Position numbers and translations under genes: made by a program | DNA from: a virus | Reading direction: 5' to 3' (one strand) | Virus record (IMG/VR): IMGVR_UViG_3300028590_000011 | Coordinates: 16,040-80,039 of that record | DNA: 64,000 nt | In this document: positions 49,356-58,448 of the stretch, in pieces | Layout of the letters: every line of letters starts with the position of its first letter | Position numbering within the stretch: the first letter of the stretch is position 1 | Notes under the pieces: model-generated | What the model was told of the DNA's origin: nothing | The model's database searches: none | Seen by the model: the letters and a program-made list of their open reading frames with translations, nothing else

Positions 49356-49876
49356 GACAGGATGACCGCCTTCTGTCCGGGGTTAGCCTTCAGGATGGCC
49401 CGACCGCGAGGAGTGTCCATGAGAGCGCGGGCTCGTTGCTCACACGCACCCATGGGCTTGTTGATCTCGAAGTGCATCTCATCCTTGCGGCCCCGGTACT
49501 GGCCACCCCACCGGATGGTGCCCGCAAAGAAGTGATCCACCCTCTGGATGATGAGCTTCTCCTCAGCATTGGAGAAGGTGTCCTCTCGACCAAGGACGTG
49601 TTGGGTCGCGTTGAGGTCCATAGCGGTTCCGGAACTGTGATTCGACAGAGTGTTCGAGTAACCCCGGACCGGGCGATAGGCATAGCCCCAGTCGTCCAGG
49701 ATGCCCGCGTCCACGTCCTCGATCCGGTTGTCGAACCAGAGCGCGAGATGGATCAGGAGGAACCCAGCCGAGCCGTTGCGCAGCCGGATCTTGCGGCGGT
49801 TGCCGGGGATCTTCCAAGAGACCAGCTTGGGGCTATCCGCCGCCAGCGCAGGCCAGCCGTTCTGTGAGGTGCTCAT
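49352..49876 (-). CDS. endolysin, VanY-type D,D-peptidase (M15), 174 aa
   Basis: ATG start after GGAGACAAG. Zinc site of the M15/VanY family: SNHSSGTAMDLN (Ser-x-His..Asp) and DEMHFEI (Glu-x-x-His). Single catalytic domain; no cell-wall-binding repeat or signal peptide, so it needs the holin. Cleaves D-Ala-containing peptide stems or cross-links of peptidoglycan. The PVRGYSNTLSNHS context is typical of phage VanY lysins. Confidence 0.9.
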   Translation of the reverse strand: MSTSQNGWPALAADSPKLVSWKIPGNRRKIRLRNGSAGFLLIHLALWFDNRIEDVDAGILDDWGYAYRPVRGYSNTLSNHSSGTAMDLNATQHVLGREDTFSNAEEKLIIQRVDHFFAGTIRWGGQYRGRKDEMHFEINKPMGACEQRARALMDTPRGRAILKANPGQKAVILS

Positions 49877-49884
49877 CTTGTCTC

Positions 49885-50997
49885 CTACGGGGTCTCGTAC
49901 CAGATCACGCGCACCTCGCCACTGCGCACGCTCGTCTCAATGGACTGGACTACGGAGTAGTCCTCAACGAACACCGACGCCTTGGCCGGGTCCTTGTGAT
50001 ACAGGCCGAAGCCCTTCAAGGTGCGGTTCTCCATCGCCGTCACCATCACAGCAGGGATGTCGAACCACTTCGACTCACCCTTGCCGATGGTGCCGATCTT
50101 GGTGACGTTCTTGCGTACGGGAGCGCCAGGGATACCACCAGGGCCCGTGTACTCGTGCCAGTAGAGATAGACGTTGGCAGTGGCAGCGCCAGTGTCGTTC
50201 TCGCGCTGGATGTAGATCTGCGCCGCGCGGATGTCGGGCGTGCCCTGCTGCCCGATGATGTTGAACGAGCCACCGTACATCCAGATACCAGTCCGGGTCG
50301 GGCTGGTGCCCTGGGTGAGCTTGCCTGAAGAGAACGCGTTCGAGACCAGCGTGCCGGAGTACTGCGGCTGGAAGCGAGCGTCCTTCTTGATGGCGGTCAC
50401 CGAGTCCGTGACGCTCTTGGGAACTACGAAGGCGATGCCGTTGCCCGCTGACCAGTTCCCGTCGAGGTCCTCAGCCCAGATGGTGAAGTAGTGCGTACCA
50501 GCGGTCAGTTGAGAGGCGCGGGTCGCGTTGCGCGGCCAGGTCTTGTATCGCCACGTGCCAGTGTTCTTGTCCGGGTCAGAGCCGCCGTAGCCGTTGAAGT
50601 GCCAGTCGCTCCACGGCTCGTTCGGGTAGTTGCTCGCAGCCGCAGCTGTGTACGTGCCCCCGTACTGAGTAGTAGGAGCAGCACCGTTGTAGGTGCTCAG
50701 CACCCGGAAGCGCTTGATGTCGTTGTCATCGCCAGTCGAGGAACGCGTGCCGATCTTGAAGTACCGGCCGTAGCGCGTGACTGTCTTCCCGGAGACGACC
50801 TCGGTGTACTTGGTCTCGACCAGCTCCACTGAGATCAGCGGCGGAGGCGGCGGGGTCACGTCGTACTCGAACGACTTGGTCCACGTCCCCGAGCGCTTGA
50901 CCCAGACCTCCTTCACAGGAGTCCAGGCACCAGAGCGCTTGACGTACGGACGCGTGATCTGCGTCCATGCGCCCGCGATCTTGTAGTGGATCGTCAT
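49885..50997 (-). CDS. minor tail/receptor-binding protein, 370 aa
   Basis: ATG start (MTIHYKIAGAWTQITRPYVK). N-terminal short repeats with RSGAWTPVKEVWVKRSGTWT, an anchor typical of actinophage tail proteins, then DVTPPPPPLISVELVE as a linker and a fibronectin-like beta region (HYFTIWAEDLDGNWSAG), then a C-terminal beta domain. Lies between fibre genes and the endolysin. Probably an adhesin at the tail tip. Confidence 0.7.
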   Translation of the reverse strand: MTIHYKIAGAWTQITRPYVKRSGAWTPVKEVWVKRSGTWTKSFEYDVTPPPPPLISVELVETKYTEVVSGKTVTRYGRYFKIGTRSSTGDDNDIKRFRVLSTYNGAAPTTQYGGTYTAAAASNYPNEPWSDWHFNGYGGSDPDKNTGTWRYKTWPRNATRASQLTAGTHYFTIWAEDLDGNWSAGNGIAFVVPKSVTDSVTAIKKDARFQPQYSGTLVSNAFSSGKLTQGTSPTRTGIWMYGGSFNIIGQQGTPDIRAAQIYIQRENDTGAATANVYLYWHEYTGPGGIPGAPVRKNVTKIGTIGKGESKWFDIPAVMVTAMENRTLKGFGLYHKDPAKASVFVEDYSVVQSIETSVRSGEVRVIWYETP

Positions 50998-50999
50998 AC

Positions 51000-51320
51000 T
51001 CAGACCTTGAAGAACACGTCGCCGTCAGAGCCGCTGGCGTTGGAGGGCACCACGGTTCCGGACGAGAAGGTGGGCGGGGTGGCGAACGCGGTGACCCAGG
51101 CAGTGCCGTTCCACACCGTGAGCGTGTCGGTGTCCTTCAGGAAGGCGTACTGACCCTCCAGCGGAGCGGTCACCTTGGTGTTGCGGTCAGTGGCGTTGAC
51201 GTACGTCCCGACTAGCCGCTTCTCGATCGCCAGAGCCAGCGCTTGGATATCTCCGGGGATGTCCGGATCGTCAGTGGGCTCGGGGATCGGGAGGCCCTGC
51301 TGCGGTGTGGTGGTTGCCAT
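51000..51320 (-). CDS. tail-associated protein, 106 aa
   Basis: ATG start. Begins MATTTPQQGLPIPEPTDDPD then IPGDIQALALAIEKRLVG, a helix, followed by beta (DTLTVWNGTAWVTAF). The pattern is common in short actinophage tail-fibre adaptors, where the N-part trimerises. Ends one gene before the receptor-binding protein. No membrane segment. Confidence 0.65.
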   Translation of the reverse strand: MATTTPQQGLPIPEPTDDPDIPGDIQALALAIEKRLVGTYVNATDRNTKVTAPLEGQYAFLKDTDTLTVWNGTAWVTAFATPPTFSSGTVVPSNASGSDGDVFFKV

Positions 51321-51332
51321 GTGCCTATCCTC

Positions 51333-51953
51333 TCAGTTCTTGCGAGCAGCTTCGGGTCCGCCGCCAACCTGGATGGGGTCGCAGATCAGGTTGACATCTC
51401 CACTCGCCGTAACCGTGAAGCCACGCACGTACTGTCCACCGGGGCAGCTGTAGGTGCCAGGGTTGGCCGTACCGGCAGGTCCCTGAGGACCTTCCGGACC
51501 AGCAGGCCCCTGAGGACCTTCCGGACCAGCCGGACCTGTAGGTCCAGCCGGACCCGTAGCGCCAGTAGCGCCGGTCGCACCGACCGAGCCTTCAGTACCG
51601 ATCTGTCCCTCATCGCCCTGGGGGCCGCGCGGGCCGATAGGACCGATCGGTCCCGGAGGTCCCTCAGGCCCGACCGGACCGGGGATCGGCACCAGTTCGT
51701 TGTCAGTGTCGTTGTCCGGGTCGACCTTCTTCAGCTGCGCCAGCTGCTCGCACACAGAGACATAGCCTTGCGAGCAGAGTTGCTCCAGGGTGGCCGTAGC
51801 CGAGTCAGTCTTGGCTCGATCGACCTCTGCCTGGTTCTGTGCCGAGTTCTTCTCCGCAGTTGAATCACGCTCGGTCCACCACAGACCGATGATGGCGACC
51901 ATCGCGAGGATGACACCTACAACGCCGACTGTCTTTCCGCCGTCTGGCTTCAT
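51333..51953 (-). CDS. membrane-anchored collagen-like protein, 206 aa
   Basis: ATG overlaps the preceding stop. Short cytoplasmic start, then one membrane helix ([18 protein letters not shown]), a helical linker with two Cys, a Gly-X-Y collagen region (GPEGPQGPA type, about residues 95-165) and a C-terminal domain with two further Cys ([14 protein letters not shown]). Not a usual virion protein because of the anchor; it may stay in the host envelope. Lies among membrane proteins of the same block. Confidence 0.75.
   Translation of the reverse strand: MKPDGGKTVGVVGVILAMVAIIGLWWTERDSTAEKNSAQNQAEVDRAKTDSATATLEQLCSQGYVSVCEQLAQLKKVDPDNDTDNELVPIPGPVGPEGPPGPIGPIGPRGPQGDEGQIGTEGSVGATGATGATGPAGPTGPAGPEGPQGPAGPEGPQGPAGTANPGTYSCPGGQYVRGFTVTASGDVNLICDPIQVGGGPEAARKN
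51482..51530. repeat. 27-bp direct repeat in collagen-like region
   Basis: CCTGAGGACCTTCCGGACC followed by AGC occurs at 51482-51503 and again at 51509-51530, one 27-bp period (nine residues) apart. Encodes the Gly-Pro-Glu-Gly-Pro-Gln triplets; a likely site for slippage or recombination between collagen repeats. Confidence 0.7.
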
Positions 51954-52378
51954 CGCATGTCCTCATATGGGCGTGGGTGAGGCCACCAGACAGTAAGAAC
52001 GATGGCTCCGATATTGAGTAGGGTCCGTGCCCCGGATACCCACGTTGCCGGAGCGTCAACCTCAGAGTAATGCTGGGAGCCGACTGCGACTAGCACAAGA
52101 GCGATGGCGATGTAGGTGAACCACAGAAGAAGGTGGATACCTCGCTCGGTGTAGTACCGGTCTCGGTCGAAGGCCATCAGCACCAGCCGGTAGAAGACGC
52201 CGATGGCGGCAACCACCGCGAGTGGATAGTTGATCTCCCGGCACCAGGCCCAGAAGGGTTCGTACTTCTCCCCGAACCCGACAGACTCCGCGATGACAAC
52301 GAGGCCCAGCGACGTGACGCTCACTACCGCTGTCACCACCGCCGCCAACATCACGTACTTGCGCTCAGCTTCAGCCAT
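51950..52378 (-). CDS. four-helix membrane protein, 142 aa
   Basis: GTG at 52399 overlaps the previous stop, but GGGAGG lies well placed before the ATG at 52378, chosen here. Hydrophobic segments near residues 10-32, 48-65, 82-100 and 112-128 (for example [20 protein letters not shown] and [18 protein letters not shown]). No known motif. With its two neighbours it forms a set of membrane proteins between fibre genes; a role in lysis or superinfection exclusion is possible. Confidence 0.7.
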   Translation of the reverse strand: MAEAERKYVMLAAVVTAVVSVTSLGLVVIAESVGFGEKYEPFWAWCREINYPLAVVAAIGVFYRLVLMAFDRDRYYTERGIHLLLWFTYIAIALVLVAVGSQHYSEVDAPATWVSGARTLLNIGAIVLTVWWPHPRPYEDMR

Positions 52379-52395
52379 GCTCGCCTCCCAGGTGG

Positions 52396-52632
52396 TCACT
52401 TGTCACCGCCACCCTTCCGAACGATCCGGTCTGCCGCCAGGGCAGATCCGACGATTCCACCGAGCATGAGCGAGGTGCTCTGCCCGTCATAGCTCTGGTT
52501 TGCCATGTCGGCAGCGATGTGGATGAGCAGCGCAACAGCGAACACCGCGACGATGCTGGCTGTGAGCCAGGACGGTAGTCCGTCGTGATCGCGCTTCGGC
52601 GGAGGCGGGGGCGGCTTCTGGTCTTCACTCAC
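52396..52632 (-). CDS. small membrane protein, holin-like, 78 aa
   Basis: GTG start. Proline-rich start (SEDQKPPPPPPKRDHDG), one strong helix (LTASIVAVFAVALLIHIAAD) and a weaker second one (LMLGGIVGSALAADRIV), ending KGGGDK. The layout resembles small actinophage membrane proteins near lysins that may serve as second holins. GTGA coupling with the next gene. Confidence 0.65.
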   Translation of the reverse strand: MSEDQKPPPPPPKRDHDGLPSWLTASIVAVFAVALLIHIAADMANQSYDGQSTSLMLGGIVGSALAADRIVRKGGGDK

Positions 52633-52664
52633 CTGACCCTCTTCCCGTGTCTAGTAGGGCAGGA

Positions 52665-52829
52665 TCAGAGTCCTGTGCCGACGTAGTCGAGCTCGGACCA
52701 GTGGGACGCTCCATCTCCCACCTTTAGTTTCCCGGTGTCGATCTCGAACCCAGGTTCACCCTCCTGGAGGATGGGGTCGTCTAGAGCCCAGTCCGCTGCC
52801 ACCGCGCGCTTGAACCTGATGATCGCCAT
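52665..52829 (-). CDS. stand-alone Mtd-N/hyaluronidase-like fibre domain, 54 aa
   Basis: ATG at 52829 with TAGGAGGAGTT before it. Sequence MAIIRFKRAVAADWALDDPI then LQEGEPGFEIDTGKLKVGDG and WSEL: the R..A..W...NPVL..GE.G.E..T..LK.GDG pattern seen at the N-terminus of fibres such as the 54681 product. Here it is a whole gene. May be a fibre adaptor or the remnant of a lost fibre. Confidence 0.75.
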   Translation of the reverse strand: MAIIRFKRAVAADWALDDPILQEGEPGFEIDTGKLKVGDGASHWSELDYVGTGL

Positions 52830-52857
52830 AACTCCTCCTACACCCCATCTTCTCCCC

Positions 52858-54684
52858 TCACGCCACGCGCTCCTGGAGCTTCCTGAGGATCTCCCTGGAG
52901 TAGTGAGCGTGGTACATCTCGGTCTGGTGCACATAGTCAGACGCGAACCACTGAGTCTCACCGTTGACGATGCCAGATGCAGAGGGGTTGTAGAGGAATA
53001 CCCGACCGTCAGCGAACTCGTCGCACACGCTCTGGAGGAGAGCGTTGTACGCGTTCTGCTTGGTCAGGTTGAGCTCGGGATAGGTCGTGTAGGCATCCGT
53101 GGGCATGATGCCGAGGGTGTTGGTGACGATCCATGGAGGTGTAGTCGCCTGCACCTGGATGGAGTCGACCCGTAGGACGTGACCACTGGTTCCGGTGTGC
53201 TCGATGACGACCGTATGAGAACCAGTGGGGATGGTGACCGGGATGGTCATCTGCACGAACTTGTAGTCGTTGCCACCGCCCCATCCGGAATCGGTCATCT
53301 GGGCGTTGGTGGTGCCGGTCGTGTAGGTGACGCCATCGAGCTTCACCGTGTAGGTGGATCCCGTCGTGCCGGAGCCGAACCCGACCAACACGAAGTCCCA
53401 CGGGTACGGAGCACCGGTGGCGTTGTTCATCGTGTACGACAGGGTGCTTCCCGGCGTGGTGGTTTGCTTGTAGATACCACCGGTGGTGCCCGTCGAAGTA
53501 CCGTTCGACCAGGTCCCGCCGTAAGTGATCGAGCCATTCTGGCTGGTGATGAAGGCGCTACTGCGTAGCCTCCGGAAGATCGACCGGCAGGCGTGGACAA
53601 CACCGGCCTGGGTCTGCGACGAGTCAACCGCTGCGATGGTGTCGTTACCGATCAGGTCGGTCAGGTACAGCGCGTCAACAGCAGGCAGCGAGGCCCAGGT
53701 CACCGCTCGGGAGATCGCCATCTCCTCACCGGAGACAGCTCTGGTGGAGTAGCTGGCCGTACCGAACACAGCCGTGCAGATGTCCGCTGCCTTCGACCCC
53801 GGCATGGAGTAGTTGCGGCTGTTGGCGCTGCTCCCCATCGCGGACATGATCCGCTCGCCCCACGGGTTCTTGGTGAGGTAGCCCCAGTTGGACTCAGGCT
53901 GCTTCACGTACGCACTGGACGAGGTGGAGTAGACCACCACCGGCTTGGAGGCGAGCGTGCTGGGGATCTTGTCCGAGTACGCCCAACGCGGGCTGACCGG
54001 AGACAGCACCATCAGCACCGCTGCGTAGTGGCTGATCTGGAGGAAGGTGAAGGTGTTGTGCGCCAGCGTCGTCCCAGCAGAGTCGATGATGGAGCCGCCC
54101 CGAGGGATCTGGAGCGCGTTGTTCGCCTTCGACTCCGTCTGTCGAACCGTGTAGCCCGTGGGCGGGGTGTCCATCAGTGCAGCGTTAGCAGCAGTGGACA
54201 GAGTTGGGTAGCTGCCGACACATGCCACCACCATCGAGTCCGAAGAGCAGTAGACCGAGGAGAAGCGCGGCGGGCGGTTGTTCAGTGGCTCGTTGCCGTG
54301 CGGCTTGTGCACGATCGGCAGTGTCGCGTAGCCACCCACGTTGCGGTAGACCGATACCACCACAACCCAGGACTGGTTGGTCGTCCCGGACAAGGTGAAG
54401 GTCTTCACCGTGCTGGAGTCAGCAGCGTTGACTGTCGCCGTATAGGCGTAGAGCGTCACCGAGGTGGAGGTGGACTCGGTGGATCCGATCAGTGTGGTGC
54501 TGCCCGGTGGAGCGACCGTAGCTGTCCCATGCGCCGTCACTGAGTAGACCGCGAAGTCCCCGTTGGACAGACCAGCAGGCAGCGTGACCGTCGCGCTGGC
54601 ACCGGTGGTGCCCGAGTTCTTGGCCGAACCTACATACGAGACGGCGGTCTTGGCGCGAGCCTTGGTAGTAGCTACGGCGCTCAC
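52858..54684 (-). CDS. SGNH-hydrolase-like tail protein, 608 aa
   Basis: GTG at 54684 overlaps the fibre stop. N-terminal 240 residues are a beta domain rich in Ser/Thr. Then a SGNH/GDSL-type hydrolase pattern: PVVVYSTSSSAYVKQ (degenerate block I), ADICTAVFGTAS, DALYLTDLIGNDT (block III Gly-x-Asn-Asp), and near the C-terminus FASDYVHQTEMYHA (block V Asp-x-x-His). A carbohydrate-binding-like insert (near residues 410-500) is present. May deacetylate or de-esterify surface sugars. Confidence 0.7.
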   Translation of the reverse strand: MSAVATTKARAKTAVSYVGSAKNSGTTGASATVTLPAGLSNGDFAVYSVTAHGTATVAPPGSTTLIGSTESTSTSVTLYAYTATVNAADSSTVKTFTLSGTTNQSWVVVVSVYRNVGGYATLPIVHKPHGNEPLNNRPPRFSSVYCSSDSMVVACVGSYPTLSTAANAALMDTPPTGYTVRQTESKANNALQIPRGGSIIDSAGTTLAHNTFTFLQISHYAAVLMVLSPVSPRWAYSDKIPSTLASKPVVVYSTSSSAYVKQPESNWGYLTKNPWGERIMSAMGSSANSRNYSMPGSKAADICTAVFGTASYSTRAVSGEEMAISRAVTWASLPAVDALYLTDLIGNDTIAAVDSSQTQAGVVHACRSIFRRLRSSAFITSQNGSITYGGTWSNGTSTGTTGGIYKQTTTPGSTLSYTMNNATGAPYPWDFVLVGFGSGTTGSTYTVKLDGVTYTTGTTNAQMTDSGWGGGNDYKFVQMTIPVTIPTGSHTVVIEHTGTSGHVLRVDSIQVQATTPPWIVTNTLGIMPTDAYTTYPELNLTKQNAYNALLQSVCDEFADGRVFLYNPSASGIVNGETQWFASDYVHQTEMYHAHYSREILRKLQERVA

Positions 54685-57600
54685 TGGGCGTCTCCGAACA
54701 CCACCCACTCATCAGTAGCCCGCTTGTAGGCACCGATGAGCGACCACTGCGCGCGCGTAGCCGCAGACGAGGCGAACCGCAGCGTGACACCGGCACCAGC
54801 CACCAGTGTCGCCTGACCCGTGCTCACCTGGGTCAGGTTCAGCTTCGTCCCGGTCGGGAAGGCCACCGAGGAGTTAGGCGGGATGGTGTAGTTCGCAGCA
54901 GACGCGGAGTTGTGCTCGATGAACCGCTCCGCGTCATCCAGCACGAAGGTGTACGCGCCTGTCTGCACGCTGGGCGCGCGGATGCCCACGCGGTACCTGA
55001 CCGCAGCAGCGATCAGTGCCGGAGTCATCCAGCCAGAGGTGGTGGAGGTGCCCGTCTCCATCGTGCCCTGGGAGATGATGTCCCAGTTGGCAGAAGGACC
55101 GACCATGTCGAACCGGTCAGTAGCCGAGTCGTAGCGCAGGAACCAGCGCCCGTTGGCAGCCGCCACCGCGTTGTAAAGCGTGGCCGCAGAGCCACCGAGG
55201 TAGATGTTCTTGGCCCCGAGCGAGTCGATGTTCAGGGTCGGAGAAGCAGCCGTGTTGCCGTTGGTCAGCACGACCGTGATCAGGTCGCCGTCCGTGTAGG
55301 CGTAGCCACCACCAATGGTCGCAGTCTTGGCGGCAGTGCCGACCGCCGTACCCGAGGTCGTCTCGGTGAAGGACGCGCCAGCGGTAATCCCCAGCGTGGC
55401 CCGAGCCGTGGTCGCGTCAGCATCATCCAGCAGCGTGCGCGCGAAGGAGGACAGGTCGGTTAGCGCCCAGGTCCCCGAACCAGTGGCGTACAGCAGCTTG
55501 TTCGCAGCGGAGGTGAGCGCTGCGATAGCAGTCAGGTCAGCATCCAGCGGCTGCTTCCCGTCAAGCGCCGTCTGGGTAGCAGTAGAGATGGGCTTGGCCG
55601 TGTCAGCAGTGTTGTCGACGTTGGAGAGCCCGACAGCCGTCTTGTTGAGTGTCTGCCAACTCTTGTCTCCACGCAGGTACTGCGAGGTCGTCCCGGCCGC
55701 GAACGCGTCCTCCTTGCCGTCCAGAGCCGTCTGGGTGGCGTCGGAGATGGGCTTGTTCTCGTCCGAGGTGTTGTCAACGTTGGCCAGACCCACGTCACCC
55801 TTGGTCAGGTTGACGACACCCGTGTAGCCGTTAACCGAGGTGACCGAGCCGCCTCCACCGCCACCGGTGTTCGCATCGATGGCCTGCTTGACTCGCTCGG
55901 CCGTCCACACCCGAGCGACAGTGCTCGTCCCAGCCTCAGCTTCAGCCTGGGAAGGAACCGAGTAGGTAGGCAGCGGCTGCCAGGTCTTGTCGCCCCGGTA
56001 GTAGTCCGCCGTAGTACCAGCAGCGACCAGGTCTTCCTTGTCGTCCAGTGCAGCCTGCTGAGCCGTGGAGACCGGCTTGGAGAGATCCGTGGTGTTGTCC
56101 ACGTTCCCCAGACCGATGTCGCCCTTGACCAGGGTGACCGCAGGACCGGTCTTGCCGTTGACCGAGGTGACACCTGTGGTGCCCGAGCGCTCCGAGCGCG
56201 ACACTTCGTACCACTTGGAGTCCACGTCGTTGTACATGAACTCCACGAACAGGAAGGTGTTCAAGGGCGGTGTAACCGGCGCAGCACCGACGAAGACCAT
56301 GTTGGTGGCCCAGGTCAGCGTCTGGTTGTTGCCATCCGAGACCACCTGGACGAGCAACCTGGCCCCGACGACAGGGTTGGTCACCGTCATAGAGGTGACC
56401 GAGCCGGTGCCCACCAGGTTGATCCGGTGCATCGTGTAGGCCTTGGAGTCCAGCGTCACCGCGCCAGCAGCGAAGATGGCAGGAGACGGGTAGTAGCCCG
56501 AGCGGCCCTGCACCATCATCGTGGTAGCAGCGATGTTGCCTAGCGTCCCGTCCCGCTGGATGTAGTCCTGAACGGTGTAGTTCGCGCCGCTCATGAACAG
56601 CAGCTGGAAGTCCCGAGAGATGACACCTCGCGCGCCCGCGTCTGAAGGCCGCTTGCAGGCGATCGGGTACGCCTCGTTGTCAGGCGGCGAGAAGATCGTG
56701 CCCATCTCGCGGATGATCGCCCGACCGATGTTCGTCCCGGAGTTCACGTTGGTGAACTTCGTGGAGATGCCAGCACCGTAGATGTTCGTGCCGTCCCAGA
56801 TCAGCTGCCCGTTGCCGCCGTCCTGGATGAACATCGAGGAGTGTCGCTGCCAGTAGCTCTCGCCAGTGACCACACAGCGGTTGTTACCGACCAGTCGGAT
56901 CGCCGGGGTGTTGTCGACCGTGCCGCCGTTGTAGTTGCAGGAGTTGAACTCGACCGCCGTGATGATGGTCGGGAAGGAGGCGTTGCTGACCTTGATCAGC
57001 TCGGCGGTGGACATGTCCACGTTGTTGTTGGAGAACCCACACGAGGTGAACCGCAGGTTCGCTCCTGCGTCGATGTGCACGAAGACAGAGGCCGTGTTGG
57101 CGACGTGCGCCTCGAAGATGCACTGGTTCCACTGGTTGTGCGCGGAGCCGAAAGGATAGACGTTGTCAGTCGTGCCATCCGGGTCATCGATCACCAGCGC
57201 GTAGCCAGTGGCTCCCGGAGCGTTCGAGCACCGCGAGAAGAAGTTGCCGCCCGAGCCGTTGATCATCCGGGCGTTGCCGGTACCGCAGTTGACCGTGTCC
57301 ACGGAGACGTTGGTTGTGTTCTGCGCGCCATTGAACAGCCAGCCGATACCAGCGGCGTCCTTGATCTTGACGCCGATCAGAGAGGACTGCACGCACTCCA
57401 TCCGCACCAGACCGGTGACATCGCCAGTGTCGTTGCCGTCGATGGTCAGGTCGCGGATACCAGAGGGACGAGAGGCACCGGTGGACCACTTACCCACGCG
57501 CAGGCGCGAGGTGGAGTCGATGGCCCGCAGGCCCTTCTCCGAGGTGTCCGAGGCACCGCTGCCCTTGATCATCACCGCGTTGGGGATGACCAGGTCGCCA

Positions 57601-58448
57601 GTCCAGCCGTAGAGCCCTCCGGAGACATCAAGGACACCGCCACCAGCCACATCAGCAGCGTCCATGGCAGCCTGGAGCGCAACCGTGTCGTCCGCAGGCC
57701 AGCCGAGCGCGCCATAGTCCTCGGGCAGGTACGAGGTAGTGCTGCCTGCACCGTCCTCGCCCTTCAGGTTGCCCCGGAGAGTCCAGACCGCAGTGTCGGT
57801 CTTCTCGTAGTAGTCACCGTTGGTGGTGTTCAGGTAGAAGTCCCCGACCGATCCCGCGCCCGAGGCAGGCGTACCAGCAGCGGCGAACCACTTGGTCCCA
57901 GGTGCACCAGTGGCACCGGTGGGCCCAGCCGTACCAGCAGAGCCCTTGATATTGCCTCGCGCGGTCCAGGTGCTCGCACCGGTCTTCTCGTAGATGTCAT
58001 ACGAGCTGGTGTTGATGTACCAGTCGGTTACGGTTCCCGTCGCTCCACCCGGCGCTCCTGCGCCTGCGAGCCACTTAGACGATGAACCGTTCGCGCCAGC
58101 CGGACCCGTAGGGCCAGTAGCCCCAGTGTCACCGTTGATGTTGCCCTGGCTGGTCCAGACGGTGCTGCTCGTCTTCTTGTAGACATCCCACGTATCTGTC
58201 TTGAAGTACCAGTCCCCGAGATTGCCCAGGCCGCTGGACGGAGCACTGGTGCCACTCAGAATGTCAGAGCTGCCGTCGTTCACCCACGGCAGGGAGTTCC
58301 ACGCGGTAGAGCCGTTGCCGATCTTCAGGCCACGGTTGGTGGTGTCGTACCCCGGCTCACCGTTCTTCAGGACGGGGTTCTTAGAGGTCCAGTTAGTCGC
58401 CGTATCCCGGCGCATCTGGATGTTGGTCACCGTAGTCGCAGTAGCCAT
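54681..58448 (-). CDS. multi-domain tail fibre with beta-helix (depolymerase-like), 1255 aa
   Basis: ATG shares a base with the previous stop. N-terminal Mtd-like domain (RRDTATNWTSKNPVLKNGEP), three short repeated units ending GNINGDTGATGPTGPAG or similar, then from about residue 240 DYGALGWPADDTVALQAAMD, the start of a pectate-lyase-like beta-helix running to about residue 640. Then a jelly-roll-like part and at about 760-940 three copies of KGDVGLANVDNTSD-type fibre repeats, then C-terminal beta. Beta-helix fibres with this start often degrade host surface polysaccharide. Confidence 0.85.
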   Translation of the reverse strand: MATATTVTNIQMRRDTATNWTSKNPVLKNGEPGYDTTNRGLKIGNGSTAWNSLPWVNDGSSDILSGTSAPSSGLGNLGDWYFKTDTWDVYKKTSSTVWTSQGNINGDTGATGPTGPAGANGSSSKWLAGAGAPGGATGTVTDWYINTSSYDIYEKTGASTWTARGNIKGSAGTAGPTGATGAPGTKWFAAAGTPASGAGSVGDFYLNTTNGDYYEKTDTAVWTLRGNLKGEDGAGSTTSYLPEDYGALGWPADDTVALQAAMDAADVAGGGVLDVSGGLYGWTGDLVIPNAVMIKGSGASDTSEKGLRAIDSTSRLRVGKWSTGASRPSGIRDLTIDGNDTGDVTGLVRMECVQSSLIGVKIKDAAGIGWLFNGAQNTTNVSVDTVNCGTGNARMINGSGGNFFSRCSNAPGATGYALVIDDPDGTTDNVYPFGSAHNQWNQCIFEAHVANTASVFVHIDAGANLRFTSCGFSNNNVDMSTAELIKVSNASFPTIITAVEFNSCNYNGGTVDNTPAIRLVGNNRCVVTGESYWQRHSSMFIQDGGNGQLIWDGTNIYGAGISTKFTNVNSGTNIGRAIIREMGTIFSPPDNEAYPIACKRPSDAGARGVISRDFQLLFMSGANYTVQDYIQRDGTLGNIAATTMMVQGRSGYYPSPAIFAAGAVTLDSKAYTMHRINLVGTGSVTSMTVTNPVVGARLLVQVVSDGNNQTLTWATNMVFVGAAPVTPPLNTFLFVEFMYNDVDSKWYEVSRSERSGTTGVTSVNGKTGPAVTLVKGDIGLGNVDNTTDLSKPVSTAQQAALDDKEDLVAAGTTADYYRGDKTWQPLPTYSVPSQAEAEAGTSTVARVWTAERVKQAIDANTGGGGGGSVTSVNGYTGVVNLTKGDVGLANVDNTSDENKPISDATQTALDGKEDAFAAGTTSQYLRGDKSWQTLNKTAVGLSNVDNTADTAKPISTATQTALDGKQPLDADLTAIAALTSAANKLLYATGSGTWALTDLSSFARTLLDDADATTARATLGITAGASFTETTSGTAVGTAAKTATIGGGYAYTDGDLITVVLTNGNTAASPTLNIDSLGAKNIYLGGSAATLYNAVAAANGRWFLRYDSATDRFDMVGPSANWDIISQGTMETGTSTTSGWMTPALIAAAVRYRVGIRAPSVQTGAYTFVLDDAERFIEHNSASAANYTIPPNSSVAFPTGTKLNLTQVSTGQATLVAGAGVTLRFASSAATRAQWSLIGAYKRATDEWVVFGDAQ

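Noticed and set aside
51480-51540. Short direct repeats considered as a CRISPR array
   Set aside because: The repeats encode Gly-Pro-X triplets of a collagen-like protein and have no spacers.
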